DNA of 64,000 nucleotides from Schistocephalus solidus (GCA_017591395.1 WEDG01004489.1:1-64000); one strand, 5' to 3'; positions 43,533 to 58,500 are shown, numbered from the stretch's first letter. Made by a program: numbers and translations. The notes: generated from the letters alone by a model not told the origin.

Positions 43533-46500
43533 CTGAAGCACAGAAGGAAAGGGTGTGAGGCGCGCACGCGAGCGCAGGCATGCTCTGCTCGTCCACTCTC
43601 TCTCACTCAACTTTACTCCCCTCTGGACAAAATAGGCAAGTCAGCACTTGCGTTGGAAACACAAACCACCTGGCTACTCGACGGAAAGGCTGCGGATGCG
43701 GACATGGGAAACAGTTACGCGCTCGTCAAACTCACTAGTCAGGCGGCAGCACTACTTTTGCGGCTGAAATAAACATCAGAATGCAGCAAGCAAGTTTTGC
43801 GGGAGGGAGGAGAGAGCATGCGTCGCGACAAAACGGAGAACAGCTGATGCAAGGCAAAGTAAATGCTTATTTACCGCATTCTAGTTCTGAAGAGAGCGGA
43901 AGGTCGTCCCAACCTTAAGGCAAATAAGTGAAATATGCAGTGGCAGGAAAAGGCTATAAAAATCCGGTTGTATGGGCAATTACGGTAAGTCGGTAAATCT
44001 GGTGTCGCTGCAAAAGCCGCTGAAATATAGTAACAGCGTTATGGAATGTATACAAATGTCGTATGAGCACCGAAGCTATGCGGGAAAAACATTGTTAGAA
44101 ATACCGTCAGTTTAAATGCATTACGAACAAAGGACCAAAATTAATAGCGGTAGACATTACCCATGGCACCGAGTGATTTGGAACGTGGATCGTGGTAACC
44201 AAGTAACTCTACCCGTAAAAGGAAATTCGGAGAACAAATTAGGGGCTTTTATTCAGCTATGACTGACGAAAAACATAATATGCTGTTTCCTGGTGTCACT
44301 AGCTTGGCGGGCGTGCAGTGTAGAGTATTCGGGGTCGATGCGACCAGCCGACTTGATACAGGCAGCAGCAGATTACGTATGACAGTGCTTCGAAAAAGTT
44401 AGGTGGAGAGATGGAACTCCCCATGCTACAGTCTCAGAAGGGAGAATACTTTAGCCCATTGGAGTACCACTGGGATCGGATTAAACTGGGACAGTTGTTT
44501 CCGCAGCAAGTGAAAGGACGGTTAATTTGATCCGGAAAAATAGCCATTCGAATCAGCCATGTAAATACGGCCGTCCATGGTGAAGAAAAAAGTATACAGC
44601 AACCGTTCTACCCGTGCGTGGGGACATCAATGATAAACCAAAATTAATTTATTGCATGCAGTAAAGCGCAAATTGATTTAAACACTGAAATGGAATGCAA
44701 CTTTATGGAAATTGAAGAACACTGCAAATGCAACGATGCTGGCGTGATATGAGCCCGCCTGAGTAAGAAAAAGAGTGTTATAGTTGGGAATTGAACGTAC
44801 ATTCGTTGCCGAGCATCGTCGCCTTGACGGTCGATAATATTCTCAATTGGTTTCCAATGGTGAGAATACGGTCGCTTAGCTGGGATAAGTTCTGAATTTA
44901 AAAGTAGCATGGATTAGAATGAGTACTACAAGCGAAAATTATGTAGAGGTCGTGATTTGACACAGCGTACTTCATCATCAACAGAACCTCAAATAAGTAG
45001 AGCCAAGAACCAAAAACGGAGAACAGGGTTCGTTACTTACTGATAAGTGACGCCTAAGTTGAAGTCTAGTGTGTTGAAAAAGTGAAGGCTGTTCAATGGG
45101 TTCGGATAAAAAAATCCGGCGCGGTTGAATAGTGTGCACTTTTGAGATTCTAAGACGCTAAGCCACTTGGTCGGAGACTTCATGGAATACCGAAGTCCTA
45201 GCCCCGGAAAGTACAAGGGATGCAAACAGCGAAGGATCTAGTTAGAACCACTTAAAGACCCTTTTCCCGGTAGGCCATGGGAACAGGAACCATGCGTAAG
45301 ACAGGTGACTGCACCAAATTCCAGAGAAATGAGGGTTACGATTGGTTCTAAGGTTAGCTTTAAGAAACGGATTATGGTTAAGCCTCGGGTTATAGTAATG
45401 AGACGGGAATATTTACCCTTCGTAGAGTTTATCTCAAAGTGGAAGGAGTTCCTAGTCCCGTGTTCTGCCAGGGACGACCATGTAAGCGATCGCGACCATG
45501 GATCCGCAAACAGCAACCCTTACTTATGTCTGCCTGTGATTGTAGGTTCAAGTGAAAATCCGACATGTCAAGCAAAAAAAATTATTGTTCCAACGATTGC
45601 ATCTCTTTCTTCTCAGCCTAATAAACGTTAGTATGTTTTCCTTGTAGGTTAACCTGTAAATTAGGAGACGCACTAGATGAAACGTTTAAAGTCAAAGGAA
45701 CGCTGTCACGAAAAAGCAACATTAACGCCAATTTGGCTTTTTTATTTCCCCAAAAGTGACTTAGAGTAAATCAGTTTAAACCAGGGTCTATAGATTGATA
45801 TGAATATTTGGGTCGAAGTTCATCAGCCACAGCTGGATAACCGCGCGCGGCGAATGCTGGGGGATCCGCTGATGAGCCGAACCATCGCGGCTGCGCCATG
45901 CAGCGGCAAAATATCGGCGAAACACGTGGTTGGGCTTTTAGCTAAAACCTGTGCTGCCAGTATGGTGTATAGTTTAAGCCAAACACTAAAGGCATTATTG
46001 TGAGAAAAATTTCCAGACACAACCGACAACCGACGGGGAACTTACCGACTTCATGCGTCTATCCGTGCATTCCTTTGCCAGAGCTTTGGCACATCGAGTA
46101 ACCTCCAAAGAGCATTCAGCAATTTCCATGGCAACAGTGATGAGGTCTTTCTTTGTGCCATATTCGCCGCTAAAGGTGAATGAGCAAGGTGGATCGAAAA
46201 GAAAACAAGTAAAAATACAAATGCTTACAATAAAAGCCGGTTCTACACGGGTTACCGTAATTCAAAGGGTAACAACTGATGACAGGCAATTCCTCTGGGG
46301 GTCAGCACATTAACTTGTGGCATCCATTTAACACTGCTATGAAGACAGTGATCAAACATTTAGTATCATTTCGCTTCTGGACGCACGCACTTTGGCCCGA
46401 CCAGTAGCAAGGAGAAAAATCTGCCGATGCACCAGACGACGGTTCACCCGTTTTAACTGACAGTGGCCGTCTTCGTCAGACTGCATCGTGGGTTAGTTTG

Positions 46501-49500
46501 CGAGCAGAAGGACTTATTGACAGTGGCTAAGTTGGAGGGACAGGTACCCGATTAGTCTTAGAGCAAAAATAAGTTCCCTTGGGGTTCATGTGCTGTTGCT
46601 GCAGGCCAGGAAACAATCAACGCGGGTGAGTGGAGCTGTCGCAGCAGCCAAAGCCATTAGGAGACCCTATCCATTGTAACCTTCACGCCCATTCCCGAAT
46701 AGGAAGAGAAAAATTGGAAGGCCAATTGGGGGGATGTGGGACAAAGGGTTGGCAGCCGAATGAGGGCACACATCTGGCACCGGCGTCCCTAGTGTGCGAG
46801 AGTGGGAGAGCCGTCATACCGCCATCATAAGCGAGGGTATGTATAAGTCGATCTGGAAAGATGGTTGGTCGGTTTGGAAAGTCATGATTATCCGAGAAAG
46901 AGAGGGTCACTTGTGTGCACGTGCATGTAGTTGCGAGAGGCACCGCGCGACTATAGGCACCCGGAGTAGGGCCACTACAGAGCCAAGCCGTACACCGAGT
47001 AGTTGGGAATAGAGCTGTGATAAACTGCGAGGTGATGAAACAGCATGTGCGAGCTACAACGCCCCAAGCCATATGCCACGGGTCGAAACAACAAACGACG
47101 CAGCGATATGCGAGTGGGCGTGTTCTGCTTGTGGTTTAGTCCTGTTCACTGAACTGTCGGACAATCGTGAGTTTTAGCGCTCAGCACTAAAAGGATTTAA
47201 CACGCAAGTTGAGCTGGATTTGTGAAGGTGGACAACCAGGGCGTTTCGGGCCGGAGTGGGCGTCCGCAGAGCGTGTGGGTATTTATAGGTGTGTCAGAAG
47301 CTGCGATATTCCTCGGCAAGGTATCGGTGTCGGATGTTTTTACCGGTAGTGTGGCATAAGCGCAGGAATTTTACAGTCCTGAGTGTGTATGTTGACAGCA
47401 AAGGCAGGCGGGATGAGGTTGTGTGCTGACAGCGTTGTTATGAGTCACTCCGGTCCTGCATCCCTACATATGTCCCTTAGCCTGGTTAATGCCGTTGACA
47501 TCAAAGAATGCTGCTCCCCTCTTAACGGCAGCTCTGCATGCCCAGCAATCCTGTATAATAGATCATCAGAACGTCTGGCCTCTTCAAAGATATTTTGCAG
47601 AGTCTATGGCCACTCCTTTTAGCGTTTACGTTTTCGTGTTCTAGCGGCAGGAAACTGAACCCATGTCACTGGGAAATTTGTTTAACCAAACGATAATATG
47701 ACACCGCCACTGAGGCTGAAGTTGTCTCAGAATTGCATACTAATCGATTCCCTCAAAATTGGTCTATAATGACGAGCCAACTGAGGTTGACGGTTACTAA
47801 GGTTTCTATGGTTAATGTCAGACAACGTTTCCTATAAGTTTAGGACTGATCAAAAGTTGGCGCATTAGCAAACCGAGTTCGGGGCTCAGCTGAACGTCTA
47901 CTTTGGGTATGATTTTCAGGACGAAAACGTCGGCGAAGAGTGGGGATTTTCAAGGGTGATGTTGTGAAGTTTTCTGACCGTCACATTAACCGAATTTCAT
48001 TACTTTTTCCGGTCAAAAGACACTAAGTGCACAACACGATCGGCGAAAATAGGTTCCTCCAATTGTCGTAGATGAAGCAGCCAAGTAGGCGGACGCGAGT
48101 CACACTTAAGAGATGCCCGCAAGACGCCGTCAGTTAGGAAATACGTTTGAGTGAAACCGTGTATCCAGCGAGTTTCCTAATGGCTGGGCGCAATGCGTGA
48201 GCAATCTTAACAGGTTAGCAACGAGTACACAGTTAACTGCCCGCGTACTTCGCAGACTGTGTAACCGACCGCTCAGGAGAGAAGACGTCTCACGGTTAGT
48301 CTATTTATGGGCTTCCCAATGCGCCTAGAAATGGCGGATAAATGGGTGGCCTACAAAGAGGTAGACTGACGCTTTAACTTGACGAATGAGAGGTGGCAGA
48401 CGGCGCAGATTAATAACCCGAGGCTTGTGTAGGCATCGATCTGGCACACCTCTTGGCCTTAAAAAGGTCGAGAAACATAGCGATATTTTGCCCACCACCG
48501 AGTAAGGTGTCACCCGCCGTTTGGTACAAACCTGGCATGTGTCGGAGAAATGGAACCTTAAGAGGCCATCCTTCTTCCGAGTTGACCTGCACAATGGCTG
48601 TCCGGTAAACTACAGAAAAACTGGGTCTTGAAAAGGGTGCGTGAATACCAAAAAATGATTAAGGTCCGCATTTGCTCATTTCTCATGCTTTCGCGTCAGT
48701 AATTCGTCCATGTTGCTCGATAGAGACCACAGCCACTGTTTAGGGAACGGCGACTTTCGCCGTATCTACTTAACCCTCTATTTGTACACCCATAATGTAA
48801 CGATGGAGCAAAAGTAGTGGCTCATAGAGTTAATCCTTCGTTAACGCGTGCTCTAAAGAAAAAATCGGGAATATGACCGGCTTGCCCAGACCTGCGGGCC
48901 CAAAATGAGACATCATGGATTAAGTTCGGTATACCAACCACAAAATCTAGATCCACACAAGTTGCTCATATCTACCACTGGTATTGCTACTTCTCCAACC
49001 ATAATTTCACTTTTAGAATTCGCTCGCCTATTTTATTTTAATCTGAACTAAACTACCTGACAGTGAAGAAAAATCAAATCAGGTTTAAACGTGCAATGAG
49101 AGTTGAGCTTCCACGCCTCGAAACTTGCAAGCACTTACTGCCGCCGCCAAATTAAGCATGCCCGCAAACATTGCAACCGCAAGAACAAACTGATGCAAAC
49201 GGCCATCGTTGATAACGACAGGCAAAACATCCTGAGAGTGAAAAAAGGGTCGAGAAGATGAACTGCTTACCGAACAATCTGACTCAGTTTGGCCATTAGG
49301 CTGGCGATACGTTTGGTGGCCGCAATCAGATCGTTATCGCGACTGTACCACATTCTCGCCTCCTGATGCAGGGCGTGTGCTGCGGCCTAAAGAAAGGTTT
49401 GAGTTGGGAGGGGGGAGGAGACAAAATGTACGATAATGCTACAAATGATACAAATAATAATTGACACATGACTGAAATAAAACTGTACTGAACACAGGGA

Positions 49501-52500
49501 ATGGGCGGCTATAGCAGTCGTTCACAAACCATGATCGGCTGGTTTTCATTAGGAGGCGGGTAGTTAAATTCATCATCGATGTCAGTCTCGGGAGATAGTG
49601 GTCGGGCCGATTCGGTATCGCTGAGGCTGGCTGTACCTTATCAATCGGGTAAAATAATTGTAAGGAAATACGCAGGAAAAGGGACACAAATTCGTGAAAA
49701 AGAATACAAAATTACGAATGGGCATCCCAATTCATGCCAGAAAAGGCGTATCGAGCTGATCGTTATAAACAGTAGAGCGAAGAATTTTAAAAATAATTAA
49801 AATAAGGCATGCAAAGTATGCGATCTAGGAAACCAAGCAAGATGATGCATGAGGGTAAAACTACTCGAATTAAAATTTGCTTTCATAGATGGTGCCCTTC
49901 AGAGCTTTTAAGAAACGACAACAAAAGCCGCTTGATAAAATTTGCTTACGAAGCCGACCAACCCGGGGTGTAGCGAGCGAAGAACTGACTTAACGCCGTA
50001 AAATTAAAAAGAGTGTCAACGATATGCAAAAGCCGAAGGTAAGAGCGAGAGGAGAGTACTGGTGTCTTTTATTGAAAAACGGATTAGCGGAATTAAACTT
50101 CCGAAGTTGACCTTGATACAAGTCTGACAGTATAACTGCGAAATAACTTTAGGGAGGTAATCTGGTTAAACTACTAGACGCTGTGAAAGCTCGAGAGTGG
50201 GCCACAAGGCAAAACGGGACGAGTGGGTTCTGCAATAGATCGGTGAACTCAAAGTGTAGATGGGAAAGCCGTGATCCTTTCTATCGTTAGATGGAAACTT
50301 CTTGACAGTGGTGTCATTTGGTTCTAATGTAGTTACTCGCAAATACCTTAAACAAGAATGAATGTTGGTATCAGCCGGTACCAACATCCTGACATTGTAT
50401 AACAATTTCGGAAATTCCCAATGAAGTCTGTCGACCAAGTCCGGCATTCTTCTCACCGCAGCCACCCACAAGTAAAGGAACGCGACCCTTTTAGACTTCG
50501 CATAAATCATATGCAATGTGCGTCGTGGGGTAAATGTCTATTCTTACCAATGACGTAAGAAATCAAACCACAGTTAGTCGCAGGTGCTTAGACTTCTCGC
50601 ATAAGCCAAACACTGCGGTCGATCAGTTCATATTCTTCATTTGCCTGGGTACCCTCCTGGTGGCAAAATGCTGCATCCAATCCCATCCTAGTCTTTTTAT
50701 GTTAATCACCTTTGTCGCGGGAGAGAGAGCGAATTCGATCCAGATCGATTTTAGCCCTTATTTTCGCACGATAAATAACCGAACGCCCCGTCAGAATAGC
50801 ACGATGTGAAAAAAGTCGTGGTCTGAAATACTGCCAGTTGGCAGGACAGGTTGGTTCTTCTTGGGAACAAAGAGCAGACTACAGAGTTAATCTTCGCAGC
50901 CGATTTTCGTCCCCTCCTCTTTTTAAACCTCATTGCCAACTGTTGATAACCTTGATGCGTTCATCCGTTTTCGCAAACTTGTCGATTATCTCCGCGGCTT
51001 CAGTTGATGATCGTGGTAGGTTCGATGGACTATGCAGTCAGTAAGCTCGCATCTCGATGATGATCTCGTGATCTCTACTGCCCTCTCTTCGTTTCGACCC
51101 TGTTGCCTACGATGAGTTCCTCCTCGCCCACCTCCCAGCTGGTTGTAAGCAGTAGTTCTCTCCCACGACGAGGAGCGTTCCGAACCCTCACATGTCATCA
51201 ACATCATAACGGTCCTATCTTACTGCATCGTACAAATCCTATCAACTCTAACCATTCATTTTTTAGGGAAGCGGTATTTTCTCCTATAGTTTTTTTTAAA
51301 TTGGGGGCTCGCTGAACTCGTCGGAGTTTTTTACTGCTTCTTTGCTAGTTCACCATATAATCCAAAGATTGTTGACAATTGTTTTAAAAATTTCGAATCG
51401 TTGTGAATCGGATGTGCCTACCATACTATTCATTCCTGTTGTTCATGTGGTTCCTTACAAAGAGGATCAATTATCCACTTTGTATTCATTTGAACCACGG
51501 TACTACGTTTGTAATGATTGGGCCCTCTGGGCCTTAAATACATTATTTATTTATTTATTAGCTACTTCCCAAAGCCACCATCAGTACACCTATCACGTAT
51601 GTATGTTCGGGGCCCGTGTGTGGCGTGCAGTACACAGCGACGTCACAACACGTCACTCACTCTCATTATTAGTGGGCCAGATATGCCACTAAGATATGAG
51701 TGAGTGAGTGAGAAAGATCGATCTAGCAATAAAGTTCGCCGCTTTAAACAACCAAACGTTATTTTAGTTAATCACGACGCACTAAAAGTTACACTCTTAA
51801 AGATTGTCAAATGACGGGATAAATCGGATCTTCTCAGGACTCCTTGCTTAGTGATAAAGTGGTGGACGTAACGATAAATGATCAAGGAATCCGAGCTCGA
51901 AACTCAGGCTATCCAAAGCCAAGGTCAATCTCCGTCCAACGGACGCGGAATTTTGGGAGAGATAATTCTGCGTCAGTTCCTGAAAGCAACAAAATAACCT
52001 TCACTTTGGCACTGAAAAAGTCGTTCTTACCCGTTTGAGCTCGTTTGGCAAAAGGAGTTGAAATCAAGCATTTGGAAAGTGGAACTCCCTGAGGGCCTTC
52101 TTCCGCAGAGTGCATGCCATCTTTTCGTCTGAAAAAAGGCCCTGAGACAAAACTTATGCCTTTACCGAGCGTACTACTAGAGGCCGGAGGCATGGCGACG
52201 AAGTCAATTGTCAGCTGCAACTCCGCAGAGTCAGATACAGGCATTGTGATGGCATGAAACCGAGCTCAACAGGAACCGGTGTTAAAGTCCTTACAATATT
52301 TAGGTTCACGTCAAGGAGCGAAATTGAGACCTCGCGGTAGGCAACAGTCCTGTTAGACACCAGGGCGAGAGTCAAGTGACTGCGTAAGTAAGCCGAAAAC
52401 CCTCATTCCATGCGGTGGTGGTGGTGGCGGCGGCGATGGAGGGGGAGGAGATGAGCCTGATGCAATCTGAAAGCAGCTCTTTGTCAACAACGTGGCACAG

Positions 52501-55500
52501 ATAATCTCTGCTGAAGGACTCAAACGTGACTGTGAATTTGGATGACAAAATCAGGCGAAGATCGAGCAGACGGTTTTTGAGCTAAAGAAGGTCGGGGATA
52601 ACTGTCATGTCCGGACTGTGTATAAGAGTAGTGGAGGGGCTAAAACATGTTCATGGCGCCATTAATACGTCTTTATTCACTATAATGCACGCAATGTGTT
52701 CTGGCACTTCTGCTGGGCTTGGGTTCGGGATTGCCCCTTCCGGCACAGACTCGTGTGTCATTTCGGGTGGGCGTTGAGGAACGAAGGTGAAAAGCTCTCT
52801 GGAACTCCGGATAACTCGTTGTTCTCGCAAGAAGTCTGTTCATCCGTGTCAAAAATACGATGCATCTTCTTCGCGTAACTGAATGTCCAATTATTTTTTT
52901 GTAGAAAAACTGGTTCGATAAGTTTTTCAGCATGAGCAATCACACATCTATGTGTTCACTCATTTTTAATGCATCGGCCTGAGGAATTACTACAACAGGT
53001 GTGCCTCGCTCAAGCTGAATTCTTTTGAATCCTCTCATAGAACCCTAAGGGTAGTGGTGATTGACTAAGTAAGAAAAGGAAAGAACGATATTTTGCCACT
53101 GGTATGGCATTCGCAGGAACCGACGTGACTGTACTACACGCTAGAAAATGGCACAAGCCAGTTTATGGAGAATCGCAAATCGCTAATTGAATAATGAGCC
53201 CCCATCTTGTATCTCCGACAGTTCGACCGTCGTAGTCCGACGATGTCCACCGTATGCTCTATGGAAGGGTTGGAGCAGGGACGGTGACTTGCGCGTGATT
53301 TAGTTTGAAAATGATAGTAGACTTGCGCTGCATCTACCGCACTTTCTCCTCCTCCCCCACCTGAGCCCGGTGTCAAGACAGAGTCAAGAAGACCAGAGGC
53401 GGGAGAGAACGTAGGTGGCTGGTGCGGCTGGGTCCCCTAAGTCCTAGCCGCCCCTAGGCGTGCCACCACACCTCCCATGTTCGGCATTTGTTAGCGGAGC
53501 GTAACCCGAATAACGCCTGCCGTGCCCTAATGTGGCCCCCGTGTTGGTCCAACGCATCTACCACGTGGCCCGTTTAGGGGGCACTTGTATCTCCAGTGCA
53601 CTCTAGCAATGCAGCACACATGTCGACTGCCTCTTGGGGGCATACACAAAAAAATGAATGGTTGGCTCAATATATAGGGGTAAGAGGTAGTAGTGTTACC
53701 TGTCATAGAGCCGCCACTAGGGTGTAGAGGTACCAGTTAGTGGTAGCACAACACAGATAGCATTTGGTCGCTCCATTTGTCTTGTACAGGTGGTGAATGC
53801 TCCTATCGCCGCCTCTAACTGGTACCCAACTATCACCTGTGGCTCCTCGAAGTTGGGTTCTTCCCAGCGGCCACACCCCGGGCAACCGTCACGACCGGCG
53901 GGCTAAACCAGGTGAGGGTCTCCGGTGTTGTGTGTGCCTCCACATCCGATATGTCTGACTCCCGAACTTCCCACCCCCCTCTCAAAAAGTCCTAAGGCGG
54001 GGGCGACAGCAAACCCCGTAGGCGGCCCAGGCTAACACGGGTCGCTCTCCCACTAAAACAAATCCGTGACCCATAGTGGAGTACAGCAGCCGTCTGGGAT
54101 GTCCGAGCAGACCTATTTAAGAGACAGCACTGCTTGTCTCCTCGCGGAGGAAGGGGCTAGAAAAGGTGCCATAAATAAATGCTGGGTCTCACGTCTTCTG
54201 CAGCTGGCCGCGGCTCACAGATCGCAAAATTTGCGGTCTTAAAACTCAAACAAACAACAATACACCCCTGTCCCCATCCCCGCGCCATACCCTCCAGGCT
54301 GTTCGGGTGAGTCCACACACACTAGCAGCCTGGAATGTTCGTTCCCTTTTAGACAATCCTAGGAGCAACCAGCCGGAACGAAGGACGGCGCTAGTTGGTC
54401 GGGAAATGGGGCACTACAAGGTGGACATTGCTGCTCTCAGCGAGACCCGATTCTCTGAGCAGGGTCAGCTGCAGGAGGTGGGTGCCAGCTTTACCTCCTT
54501 CTGGAGCGGCCAGCCAAAGACAGAGCAAGGCGAAGCTGGTGTAGCCTTTGCCATCCGGAACGACATCGTGGGACGTCTGCCGCAGGGTATCAATGATCGC
54601 CTGATGAGCCTCCGCCTGCCTCTTCGGGGAGAACAGTTCGCCACCATCATCAGCGCCTACGCTCCCCAATGACGAGCTCTGATATGGCGAAAAGACAAAT
54701 TCTACGAGGACCTGCACGCCTTGCTGGCGACTGTGCCGAATGAGGACAAGTTAATTGTCCTTGGTGACTTCAATGCCCGCGTCGGGACGGACCACGCTGC
54801 CTGGCAGTGAGTGCTGGGTCCCCAAGGTCTCGGTAGCTGTAACGATAACGGCCTCCTTCTTCTACGAACGTCTCCTGCTGACCAACACCTTCTTCAGCCT
54901 TCCGACGCGGGAGAAGGCCACGTGGATGCACCTTCGGTCGCGGAGCTGGCAGCTGCTGGACTATGTTCTCGTCCGGAGGCGAGATCGACAGGACGTGCTG
55001 TTAACCAAGGCGATCCGTGATGCCGATGGTTGGATGGATCACCGCCTCGTCAACTCTCAGATGAGGCTCCGACTGCAACCCCTGACGAAGGCCCCAAGGT
55101 AAGAGGTCGTCAGGTAAGTTAAATACTCTTTTGTTAAATCTGCCTGCTCAATGTTTTGATTTCGGCAACCAAATAACCGAGAAAGTGGAGAACCTGCATG
55201 CTGCAGATAATGCCACCGTGGAGACACGTTGGTGTCAACTGCGAAAGGTCATCCAGTCCACCGCCCTCGAAGTCCTCGGACGCGCACGCCGTCAACACCA
55301 GGACTGGTTTGACGACAATGACGCCGACATCAGCAACTTACTCGCGGCGAAGAATGGACTACATAAAGCCTACATGGACCTTCGAACTGACGCCACCAAA
55401 AAAAGCCTTCTTCAGATGCCGGCGCCTTGTACAGCAATGGCTGTGGGAGCGGCAGGATGCCTGGATGATCCGAAAGGCTGAGAAATCCAGGGGCATGCGG

Positions 55501-58500
55501 ACGGCAATTAAATAAAAAAAATTCTCAAAGCCATCAAGGCCATCTACGGCCCCTGCATCAAGGGGACCGAACCACTGCTCAGCTATGACGGCACAACACT
55601 GCTGACAGCGAAATCGCAAATTCTGAAGCGCTGGGCCGAGTACTTCAGAAGTGTCCAAAATTGCTCATCAGCCTTCTCCGACGCTGCCATTGACCGGCTC
55701 CCTCAAGTGGACATGAACAATGACCTGGATCTGCCACCTTCCCTACCAGAAACCATCCGGGCCGTGCAGCAGATTACCAGCGGTAAAGCACCGGGATCCG
55801 ACGCAATCCCACCAGAAGTCTTTAAGCACGGCGGGCCCCGGCTGATGGCAGAACTCACGACACTCTTCCAAGACACCAAGGAAAAGTTCCTCCGGATTTC
55901 AAAGACGCGACCGTCGTCCATCTCTACAAGCGGAATGGGAACCGGCAAATCTCTGATAATCATAAAGGCATATCGTTGCTCAACATCGCCGGGAAGATCT
56001 TTGCCCGTATCCTTCTCAATCGTCTGAGCGGTCATCTAGAGCAGGGCCTGCTTCCGGAAAGCCAATGTGGCTTCCGCCGACACCGCAGAACAACCGATAT
56101 GATCTTTGCCGCCCTCCAGCTACAAGAGAAGTGTCAGGAGATGCGAACTCGCCTATACACTACCTTTGAGGATCTAACGAAAGCCTTTGACACGGTGAAT
56201 CGCGACGGACTGTGGACAGTCACGCAGAAATTTGGCTGTCCTGAGCGGTTCACGCGCATGGTGCGTCAGCTTCATGACGGGATGATGGCGCGCGTCACTG
56301 ACAACGGGACGGTATCCGAAGCATTCGCAGTGACCAACGGAGTGAAACAGGGCTGCGTATTGGCTCCCACCCTGTACAGTCTCATGTTCTCGGCTATGCT
56401 GATGGACGCCTAACGTGATGAGCAGCCTGGAATCTGCATCACCTACAGAACTGACGGGCACCTTCTCAACAGTCGGCATGTGCAAGCTTCAGTGCGCGTG
56501 TCTACGACTACAGTTTATGACTTGCTTTCGCGGACGACTGCGCCCTTAACACCGTGACGGAGGAGGACATGCAAAGGAGCATGGACCTCTTTGCCGCAGG
56601 TTGTGCCGATTTTGGATTAACAATCAGTACAGCCAAAACGGTTGTCATGCACCAGCCGCCCACCAGCGCGGAATACAATGCTCCCAAAATCAAGGCCAAC
56701 GGTGTACAACTCAACAATATGGAAAACTTCGCTGTCATGTAACACGAGAATCGATGACGAGGTTGCCCAACGGATCTCCAAAGCCAGTCAGGCCTTCGAC
56801 CGGCTGCAGGCCTCCGTGTGGAATCGCCACGGTATTCAGTTAAACACCAAACTGAAGATGTACAAGGCCGTCGTCTTGACAACACTCCTTTACGGAGTGG
56901 AAACCTGGACCGTCTACTCGAACCAAGCCAGGAAGCTGAATCACTTTCATCTCAGCTGCCTCCACAGAATACTGAAGCTGAGCTGGCAAGACAGGATCCC
57001 GGACACAGAAGTCCTGGAGCGGACCGGAATCCTCAGCATCCACGCCATGCTGAGGCAAGTGCAACTGCGATGGAGCGACCACCTGGTAAGAATGGACGAC
57101 TTTTTTCGGCGATGTCGCTACAGGTTCTCGCCGGCAGGGAGGTCAGAAACTACGCTACAAGGACACTTTGAAGAAATCTTTGAAGCAACTGCAAATCAAC
57201 CCGATGACCTGGGAGGACCTCGCCCAGGATAGACCGGCATGGAGAAGATACGTGAAGACTGGTTCAGCAATCTATGAGGCCAACCGGATCGCCGCCGCCA
57301 AGGCCAAAAGAGCGGCACGAAAGTCAACAGTGCCCCGGACCAACACCGTTGATGCCCAGGCCCTTCCAACATGCCCGCGCTGTCAACGCATCTTCCGCGC
57401 GCGAATCGGTCTGGTTGGACATCTTCGGACGCAATGCACCAACAATCCGACAATTTCAACTTCTACGTCAAATTCTGCCAACCCTCCTTTCCCACCCTCA
57501 CTCCTGGCATTAATTCTATTACTCCCACCATCAAAGAAACCACATCCCAATACTCATCGCCTGTTAGCCCCACGACCGCAACCACCACCGTCTTTGCTGC
57601 CGCTGTCACCGCCACCAACATCAGCGATGGAGACGCTCTCCTAAACTGTCCTCAATGCGACCGCACATTCACCTCATGCATCGTACATAATTGGTGAACC
57701 AGTGCCTGGAGGCACAGATCGCTGCCTCCACTGCCCTCAGTGTTCTCGCGCACTCACTCATCGCATGGGCCTATTCGGTCACAAGCGCATCCATAACAGC
57801 GGAATTCACCGCAATGCCGACAACACCGATACCCCATGCCCACCCTCAGCTACTGCTATTCTTACCTCCACTGCCACAATGTATGTTGTGTGGAGCGGCT
57901 GACTGATGGTCTGAGAGTCAGGCTGCGATGGCTCCTTCTTAACGTGACCTCTGCTATCTCACAAATGTGAGATGTAAGCCGTTCAACCCCCTGTTGTGTG
58001 AAATCCTGGTGCTTGTGTTTGGGGCCCAGGTCGTGTACGTAGTACATGTTGGCGAGGTCACCAGCAGCTGCGCCCACTCCCGCATCAGACAAATGACCGG
58101 CTCGGACAGTGGTCTGATTGTGGGGGTGGGGGAGAGAGTGAGGTCGACGGCTCAGCGCATTGTCTCACTATAAACAATATGACGCGCTTGAAACTATCAC
58201 GTTGCGCTAAAAGATGTGGCTTGGAAGGTTGCCAACTAACGGGAATGTGGCCTTTATGGAACTCCCACTCCGTGGGATCCGAGCCAGGTGTGGTGGTACA
58301 CTCAGGGGCGGCTCCGGCCGCGCCAGCCACCTGCGTCCTCTCCCATCTCCGGTCTTCTTGACTCTGTCATGACACCGGGCTCAGATGGGGAAGGAGAGAG
58401 TGCGGTAGATGCAGCGCAAGTCTACAATAACTTTAAACTAAATCACGCACAAGTCACTGTCCCTGCACCACCCTTCCATGTAGCATACGGTGGACCTCGT

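Noticed and set aside
45300..45400. Degenerate telomere-like GGTTAG repeats
   Set aside because: Only scattered GGTTA words with no regular period; cannot be separated from chance.
45823..46029. Minus open frame as the missing vinculin exon
   Set aside because: In all three frames the peptide lacks the expected ERIPT...QLK...VKATMLG pattern, and its flanking AG/GT sites do not give the required phase 0 to phase 1.
46683..47072. 129-codon minus open frame in the vinculin intron
   Set aside because: Cys/Thr/Pro-rich with no motif, and a similar-length frame on the other strand; compositional artefact is likely.
52673..52943. Minus open frames as a further vinculin hinge exon
   Set aside because: One frame is Pro-containing ([17 protein letters not shown]), but no acceptor/donor pair in a suitable phase and no conserved residues support it.
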